This document shows, piece after piece, positions 33,236 through 38,073 of a stretch of 38,073 nucleotides of DNA (position 1 is its first letter; each line of letters begins with the position of its first letter). Location: assembly GCA_024686135.1 (NCBI GenBank), contig JAIBDQ010000011.1:1-38073 (forward strand), read 5' to 3'. Under the pieces are notes generated by a model. It was not told where the DNA came from, made no database searches, and worked only from the letters and a program-made list of their open reading frames with translations. Position numbers and translations under genes: made by a program. The stretch comes from Halobacteriovorax sp. (GTDB lineage Bacteria > Bdellovibrionota > Bacteriovoracia > Bacteriovoracales > Bacteriovoracaceae).

Positions 33236-34102
33236 TCAATAGCTTAACGCCAGTTGTCTAATAAGTGATAAGGTAACCAGGAGATAACCGAATAAATAAA
33301 ATACGACCATATGTATAAAGCGAATTCCACCAAGTTTTAGCTCAAACTTCCTTCTTCTCTCATCTCTTAAAAAGCTTACCTCTCCTAGAAGCTCTTCAAG
33401 TTCCTTATCTATTTGCTCACCTGAACTTGTCCATCTTTGTGAAAGTCTTAGAAGCTCAGACGCCAATTTTGAGATCTGCTTGTCCTTCGTATCAAGAATT
33501 TGATCTGCCTTTGAACGAAGGAGAACTTCTCCCACTGACATCCCTACAGGCTTTAAGGTCTTAAAGAGAAAAGCTCTTTCAAAGAGCTCCTCCAAAAAAG
33601 AGAAGTGCTTCTTCTTTTGACTGCGGTAAAAAAAGAGAAAGGAAAAAAAGCCGCTAACTTGAAGACAGGTAAATAAAAGCCAAGTCGACTTAATCCCAAG
33701 ACTATATTTTGCATTTAGGTAGAAGATCCACGTAAACGACGAGAGTACTCCAAACTGAGCGAGAGAGTTCTTTAAGATACTTTGAGCTTTTTCTTCAAAT
33801 TGAATATCTTCCGTTAACCATTTTCTAAGACAACCTAGAACTGCTGATGACCCAACTCCATGTTTTAGCTGTTGCTCTCGAAGTTCCAAACATAAGGGGT
33901 TAAAAAATTTATACTGGGGTAAGAAAATTGAATCTCCGGGGCCTGAAAAGAAGTCTCGTAATCTAAGCTTTAACTCCCTCCCATTTTTGGGGCTATGCCC
34001 AAAACTCCTATAAATAGCTAAACTTCCATATAAAGCCTGCTCAAACTTTCCATGTCCCAAAAAGCCTAGAGCGATAAGTAAAAAGAGAATAGCTAAGTCC
34101 AT
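33236..34102 (-). CDS. Membrane protein resembling Tad platform proteins (TadB/TadC type)
   Basis: A protein of 288 residues. It has an N-terminal membrane helix, two helices in the middle (about 118-165: FGVLSSFTWIFYLNAKYSLG and LLFTCLQVSGFFSFLFFY), a long charged helical segment, and a final helix (VVFYLFGYLLVTLSLIRQL). The final block, ELLGEVSFLRDERRRKFELK then a helix, is reminiscent of TadB/TadC T2SSF-type platforms. The Tad cluster 3 kb away lacks such a gene, which supports the guess, but the lengths of the loops differ. AAGGAGGT three bases before ATG 34102 is a near-perfect ribosome site. It is separated from ettA by 61 bases. Confidence 0.55.
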   Translation of the reverse strand: MDLAILFLLIALGFLGHGKFEQALYGSLAIYRSFGHSPKNGRELKLRLRDFFSGPGDSIFLPQYKFFNPLCLELREQQLKHGVGSSAVLGCLRKWLTEDIQFEEKAQSILKNSLAQFGVLSSFTWIFYLNAKYSLGIKSTWLLFTCLQVSGFFSFLFFYRSQKKKHFSFLEELFERAFLFKTLKPVGMSVGEVLLRSKADQILDTKDKQISKLASELLRLSQRWTSSGEQIDKELEELLGEVSFLRDERRRKFELKLGGIRFIHMVVFYLFGYLLVTLSLIRQLALSY

Positions 34103-34178
34103 AAAACCTCCTTTCCAACACTTGCAAATATGACGCCGAGCTTTTGACTACTTGTCTTTACATTGGGAAACTCCGGAC

Positions 34179-34442
34179 ATGGTACCAAACGAAGCAATGC
34201 ATTCATCTGAGCATCCGACGCTCATCGATCTAAATATGTTAGAAAAACGCGTCAAAAAGCTCGAAAGATTATGCCAGGAAGTCGATCCCTTTATTCCGCT
34301 TTCTGAAGAACTAAAAAATGAGCTCTCCTTATTTGGAATCATTAATTGGAGAGATCCAGATCATTTAACGAAACAGATCATTCTTATGTTTGAAGATTCA
34401 GTTAAAGAGTTAAGGGATTTACAAGAATCTAAAATTCAATGA
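34179..34442 (+). CDS. Small hypothetical protein coupled to the methyltransferase
   Basis: A protein of 87 residues from ATG 34179, or 96 from an in-frame TTG at 34152; neither has a clear ribosome site. It is hydrophilic and helical, with a coiled-coil-like stretch DLNMLEKRVKKLERLCQEVD and a C-terminal helix. There is no signal peptide or membrane segment. Its stop overlaps the next start (ATGA), so it is co-translated with the methyltransferase gene. I do not recognise the family. Confidence 0.6.
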   Translation: MVPNEAMHSSEHPTLIDLNMLEKRVKKLERLCQEVDPFIPLSEELKNELSLFGIINWRDPDHLTKQIILMFEDSVKELRDLQESKIQ

Positions 34443-35662
34443 AAAACCTTCCTAAGACCAGAAAAGTAAAAATTCATCATGCCTCTTTGAAATACATAAA
34501 AAAAGGGCACCCTTGGATCACTGCCGATACTTTCACAAAGAAATTTCCAAAAGGTGAAGAGTTTCTCCAGGTCGAAGAAAACGATACCAAACTACTTCTT
34601 CTTCACGATCCAAATCATCCTAAAATTAAAGCAAGAGTATGGGCCTTTGGTGATGGCCGCGAACATAGGTTTAATTTTCCAAGAGAATTAAAAGAGAGAT
34701 TAAGCGCTGCCTTTAACCGTAGAAAAGAAATGGATGTTACCACAGATCGTGAAAACTTTTATTTAGTTTTCGGTGAAGCTGACTTAATACCAGGTCTCTT
34801 CATTCAGGCTCTAGGCTCTCATGTACTGGTACAAACGACCTGTAACTTTTGGGTCCTACATAAAAAAAGAATTGCTGACCTTGTAAGGGATCTATGGGAA
34901 GAGCATTTTCCCGAAAAAAAATATATTAATGGCTGGTGGTCGGACCGCGATACTGAAGCAAAGAGTAGAATCACTGCTCTAAAGCAAGGAACAAGTCCTC
35001 CAGAACAAATTACAATTTCTGAATTTGGGATTAACTATATTCTAAAACCAACACTTGCTCACGACCCAGGTATTTATACTGATATGTCGGCCATAAGAAA
35101 GAAACTCTTCCCTATTTTAGAAGAGTCAAAGTCTGTTTTAAATCTATATGCCTATACGGGAGCTTATTCACTAGCGGCCTTAAAGCTTGGGGCAGAAGAA
35201 GTTCATAGTGTTGATCTATCTCAGAACTATTTAGAATGGGTGGATGAAAACTTAAAAGAAAACCCTGAATTAGATTCTTCTAAACATCAATCTCATTGCT
35301 TGTCCGTTGAAGATGCCCTAAAAAAATTTAAGGCTGAGGGAAAGAAGTTTGATCTTATCATCTGCGACCCTCCATCCGCGTCTAGTGATGGAAAAAAGAT
35401 GGGAAAGGCATCTGACTCTTATGCCAGAGATCTGCCATTGATGAATGATCTTCTAAGCGAAGAAGGGCATTTAGTCGTTTTTCTCAATACTCATAATGTT
35501 TCATGGAAGAAGTTCAATTCAAATTTAGACGAGATAGTAAAAAGTAAAAGTTTGAAACTCGAATCTAAAGAACAATTACGCCTAGCTGATGACTGTCCTT
35601 TAAAAGGTGGCTTTCAAGAAGGTGACTATTTAAAGGGGCGAGTCTTCAAGAGGCTTAAATAG
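34439..35662 (+). CDS. Class I SAM-dependent rRNA methyltransferase, RlmI family
   Basis: Probably methylates a cytosine of 23S rRNA. It has 407 residues, similar to RlmI (about 396). A PUA-like RNA-binding domain covers about residues 8-75 (GHPWITADTF, LLLLHDPNHP, VWAFG). An alpha/beta linker domain follows with DLIPGLFIQALG. The Rossmann methyltransferase domain has motif I in VLNLYAYTGAYSLAALKLGA, motif II in VHSVDLSQNYLEW and the catalytic-type LIICDPPSASSD. The last 33 bases overlap the convergent Wzz-type gene. Confidence 0.88.
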   Translation: MKNLPKTRKVKIHHASLKYIKKGHPWITADTFTKKFPKGEEFLQVEENDTKLLLLHDPNHPKIKARVWAFGDGREHRFNFPRELKERLSAAFNRRKEMDVTTDRENFYLVFGEADLIPGLFIQALGSHVLVQTTCNFWVLHKKRIADLVRDLWEEHFPEKKYINGWWSDRDTEAKSRITALKQGTSPPEQITISEFGINYILKPTLAHDPGIYTDMSAIRKKLFPILEESKSVLNLYAYTGAYSLAALKLGAEEVHSVDLSQNYLEWVDENLKENPELDSSKHQSHCLSVEDALKKFKAEGKKFDLIICDPPSASSDGKKMGKASDSYARDLPLMNDLLSEEGHLVVFLNTHNVSWKKFNSNLDEIVKSKSLKLESKEQLRLADDCPLKGGFQEGDYLKGRVFKRLK

Positions 35663-36871
35663 CTCAAAAAGATAAATCCCAGCCAGTCCAATAACCTGAG
35701 AAATCATGATAGAAATTAACATCATCATAAGAAGACCAGGCCGCGAACGAACACGGCTCATTCTATCCCCTTCTAATATTTCAACCTTATTTTTCATATA
35801 AGTTTTCTGTAATCCAATTTTAGCTAAGCTATCTCTTAAATTCTCATAGATTTTATATTCAAAAGTGTAGTTTGCTTTCATTCTTTCAATTTCAGATTGA
35901 ACAGGTAGAAGTTTCTTTCCTTTACCACCAAACCTTTTAAGATAACTTCTCTTTGTTCGAAGCTTTGCCTTAAGTGCTTTGTACTCGTCCGTTACCATCT
36001 TTAATCTGCTGGCTGCACCGAATTTATTTAAAGTTAAATCGCCATTGTATTTTTCTCTTTTCACTTTTTTACGAAGTAAAACAACTTCTGTTCCTGTTTC
36101 AGTAATCTTCATTTCAATATCATTAATTTCTTTTTGAAGATTAGATAGGTATTGGCTTGTTTCACCTTTTTGCATCTCAACTGTTAAAGCTCCCTTGCCG
36201 GATAGCTTTCCGATCTGCTGCTCCTCTAATTTTTCAAGCCTTGCCTTAACTTCTTCGATCTTTTCTTTAAAGTATCTCTCGGCCGAGTCAAAGTCTTGAA
36301 GTTCCCTTTCAACTAGCTTTTCTTTAGCTAAGCTAAGGGCATAGTTCACAATAAAAACGGATCTCTCTTTTCTTTTGGATTTTACTTTTACAATAATCTG
36401 ACCACCCTTACTTGGTGAAAAGGTAATCTTCGATCTAAGCCAATTTGCAACGGCCTGATTAAAGGCTTCATCCCCTGGCTTAATCTTAAAAGAAGTAAAG
36501 ATTTCTGTTATTACTTTCTTATGTTCTTCTGAAGCATCTTCTTTAAGATAATTTTGCATTCCTTCTACCATGGATAAAAAGAAATCATTCGTGTCTAAGA
36601 AAGAAGCTGCTTTAGTGGCCGTATCATACCCTTTTGAAACACTAAGCCCTCCAACATTCCCCACCATTCCAGAGATAAAAGACTGAATCTGGGAGTTTTT
36701 TGGATCTTTAATCAGAAGCTTTCCCTGAGAGGGATAAACCGGAAAGAACTTATGCTTAACTAAAGCCCCCAAAATTCCAATTAGGGCCAAAATCACCAAA
36801 TATTTCCATTTGCTGATAAAAACCTGCATAACCTGATACATGGATATTTCTTCGTTAATGTCCGTTTCCAC
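35630..36871 (-). CDS. Wzz-type polysaccharide chain-length / copolymerase protein
   Basis: An inner-membrane protein of 413 residues that probably regulates O-antigen or exopolysaccharide length. It has the typical layout: a short cytoplasmic N-terminus, a membrane helix at about 22-40 (KYLVILALIGILGALV), a large periplasmic region with long coiled coils (AERYFKEKIEEVKARLEKLE), a YxIYENLRD segment before the second helix, and a second helix near the C-terminus (LLMMMLISIMISQVIGLAGI). No cytoplasmic tyrosine kinase domain follows. The start is GTG 36871 with GGGGA close before it; ATG 36841 is an alternative. It diverges from the SLBB gene, its likely functional partner. Confidence 0.87.
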   Translation of the reverse strand: METDINEEISMYQVMQVFISKWKYLVILALIGILGALVKHKFFPVYPSQGKLLIKDPKNSQIQSFISGMVGNVGGLSVSKGYDTATKAASFLDTNDFFLSMVEGMQNYLKEDASEEHKKVITEIFTSFKIKPGDEAFNQAVANWLRSKITFSPSKGGQIIVKVKSKRKERSVFIVNYALSLAKEKLVERELQDFDSAERYFKEKIEEVKARLEKLEEQQIGKLSGKGALTVEMQKGETSQYLSNLQKEINDIEMKITETGTEVVLLRKKVKREKYNGDLTLNKFGAASRLKMVTDEYKALKAKLRTKRSYLKRFGGKGKKLLPVQSEIERMKANYTFEYKIYENLRDSLAKIGLQKTYMKNKVEILEGDRMSRVRSRPGLLMMMLISIMISQVIGLAGIYLFELFKPLEDSPL

Positions 36872-36979
36872 GATTCCCCTAACTTATTGAAAAATTTATA
36901 ATATCTATTCGGGAATATTGACTAAATACTTAAATTTAGACTAATTTGGCCTTTTCTACTTTTAAAAAAGGTTGAGTTA

Positions 36980-37522
36980 ATGAACAGAAAATTTCTGGCC
37001 AGTCTTCTATCCGCCCTATTGATGGTGCTTTCGAATCAGGTCCTCGCATTTGAATTATCAGAGAGAACCAGTCAGCAACTCAAGCTTGCAAGACCCAGTG
37101 AGTTTCTATTCCAGAACTATAAGAATCAAGAACTCATCTCAATCAGACTCCTTGGTGCCGTTAAAAAGCCAGGTCTCTATCATGTTCCCAAGAACGTTAA
37201 CCTAGTGACTCTTCTAACTCTAGCTGGGGGACCTACTCAAAACGCAGATATTGAAAAGATCAAGGTTGGAAACGATTCAAAGGCTTTCACAGGGAAAAAC
37301 TCTGTAGCTACCTTTAAGCAAAAGAACCTAACTCTTAATCTTAATAGGGCCATAACCGCTGGTTCAGACCCAAAATACAATCTTCAAACCAATGACATTG
37401 TTTTAGTAAATCAAAAGAAGGCCTGGATCTCTAGTGATACCTTTAGATTAGTTTCAATTCTTTCGGTGGTTTTAAGTGGTGTGCTTACAGCTCTTGTTAT
37501 TGACGATCGTTTAGAAAATTAG
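36980..37522 (+). CDS. SLBB-domain polysaccharide export-type protein
   Basis: An exported protein of 180 residues with a signal peptide (cut probably after NQVLA). It has one SLBB-type beta-grasp repeat: SIRLLGAVKKPGLYHVPKNV, then LLTLAGGPTQNADIEKIKV and a LQTNDIVLVNQ end motif. A C-terminal membrane helix follows (TFRLVSILSVVLSGVLTALV). It is far shorter than Wza and lacks the polysaccharide export domain, so it may be an accessory of a Wza-type channel. It diverges from the Wzz gene by 108 bases. AAGG and GAG upstream of ATG 36980 give a weak ribosome site. Its stop overlaps the stop of the convergent gene. Confidence 0.8.
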   Translation: MNRKFLASLLSALLMVLSNQVLAFELSERTSQQLKLARPSEFLFQNYKNQELISIRLLGAVKKPGLYHVPKNVNLVTLLTLAGGPTQNADIEKIKVGNDSKAFTGKNSVATFKQKNLTLNLNRAITAGSDPKYNLQTNDIVLVNQKKAWISSDTFRLVSILSVVLSGVLTALVIDDRLEN

Positions 37523-38073
37523 AAGCCCGTAAAGTCGACATAAGGGTCCATGGAGAACAAGGCATTCACATTAAAGTCTGTACCAGAAACGCCAAAAACC
37601 ATTGGGCTAACAATACTACTACCTCCAGGGCCAGGTATTGAGGTGGGACTAGGAGTGGTCCCATAGGTTCCACAGGTACCAGCGGCATCGTTAAAACTTG
37701 CGTAAGAACAAGAATTAACGGCAGAGCCAGAAAAGACTACGTCAGTATTACTACTAATAATATTACTATAATCGTTAACTAAAAAAGTACCTGTTACATC
37801 AACCTGGGCTCCAATTCTGTTAAAATAAGCATTTCCAGCGTAGTGTTCCATACTGAAAATCTCATATGAGGTAAGATTTGTTTTTTGAAAATAAGTCCAC
37901 TCTATATTCTCAACAGAACCAGTAGTATCTTCTCTGTACTCAACAAGCTCTACAGCGGAACTTGAAACGGTACTATGATTCACAAAGACTTCTTGCCAGG
38001 AGGAACCATACTCACTGTCTCCCAATTCTTCTTCGTAGAACCAAAGAACATCTGTATCGCCATTCGTTCCACC
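37519..38073 (-). CDS. C-terminal part of a large exported or surface-type protein, cut by right window edge
   Basis: The frame stays open to the last base of the window, so the 168-residue segment from TTG 38025 is not the true start. The visible portion is acidic and rich in Ser, Thr, Asn, Gly and Tyr, with an unusual SPTSIPGPGGSS linker near residue 130 of that segment. It has two Cys in a row of short strands (VNSCSYASF and GTCGTYG). This composition is typical of secreted or cell-surface proteins with repeated beta domains. No family is recognised. The stop codon overlaps that of the SLBB gene (TTAG). Confidence 0.6.
   Translation of the reverse strand, partial: GGTNGDTDVLWFYEEELGDSEYGSSWQEVFVNHSTVSSSAVELVEYREDTTGSVENIEWTYFQKTNLTSYEIFSMEHYAGNAYFNRIGAQVDVTGTFLVNDYSNIISSNTDVVFSGSAVNSCSYASFNDAAGTCGTYGTTPSPTSIPGPGGSSIVSPMVFGVSGTDFNVNALFSMDPYVDFTGF

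Overview
The window is AT-rich, gene-dense bacterial chromosome from a Gram-negative organism. It carries a complete Kdo (LPS inner-core sugar) pathway, TolC-like and beta-barrel outer-membrane proteins, DsbD, a polysaccharide chain-length regulator with an SLBB export protein, and a reduced Tad/Flp pilus locus. The mix of FecR-domain and TPR lipoproteins, the Tad locus and the frequent TTG/GTG starts would suit a Bacteriovorax/Bdellovibrio-type bacterium (Bdellovibrionota). That assignment is inference, because no rRNA or tRNA gene is present. No mobile element, CRISPR array or gene-free stretch over 300 bases was seen.

Layout. (1) 1-5850: the end of an unknown gene, then a minus-strand block. 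Its transcription order is TPR lipoprotein, FecR-domain protein, guaB, guaA (GMP synthesis) and a cold-shock-domain protein. A perfect 8-bp inverted repeat straddles the predicted guaB promoter. (2) 5950-8395: a ROK sugar kinase with an apparently leaderless promoter, convergent with a secreted or outer-membrane protein. (3) 8499-11912: dsbD, a START-domain lipid-binding protein that appears to begin at an ATA codon, and a CheY-like receiver. (4) 11918-19903, minus strand: one tightly overlapping operon kdsB-pyrG-kdsA-kdsC-DUF493-gpsA. It ends in two unusual genes, a 648-residue fusion of a BtrN-like radical-SAM dehydrogenase with a DegT-type PLP aminotransferase, and a zinc alcohol dehydrogenase. 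(5) 19980-24111: a small exported protein, a TolC-like protein, a beta-barrel protein and purB. (6) 24117-25811, minus: a SPOR-domain protein and mannose-1-phosphate guanylyltransferase. (7) 25995-30408: a compressed Tad pilus cluster (Flp pilin, two pseudopilin-like proteins, two small unknowns, secretin, CpaF-like ATPase). A possible TadB/TadC-type platform protein lies at 33236-34102 on the other strand. (8) 30371-38073: short aspartokinase, ettA, an RlmI-like methyltransferase, a Wzz-type protein, an SLBB protein and a surface-type protein running off the right edge.

How the genes fit together. The kds operon supplies CMP-Kdo: KdsA and KdsC make Kdo, PyrG makes CTP, and KdsB joins them. 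GpsA supplies glycerol-3-phosphate for phospholipids. The 3' end of this envelope operon carries enzymes able to oxidise alcohols and transaminate the products. This suggests that an amino sugar or aminocyclitol is made for the cell surface. One precedent is Kdo8N in Shewanella, made by an alcohol dehydrogenase plus a DegT aminotransferase. The other is 2-deoxystreptamine, made by BtrN plus BtrS. This fusion locus is the most promising candidate for an undescribed system here. A recurring secondary theme is compact architecture: convergent genes touch or overlap at their stops, several genes use TTG or GTG starts, two appear leaderless and one appears to start at ATA.
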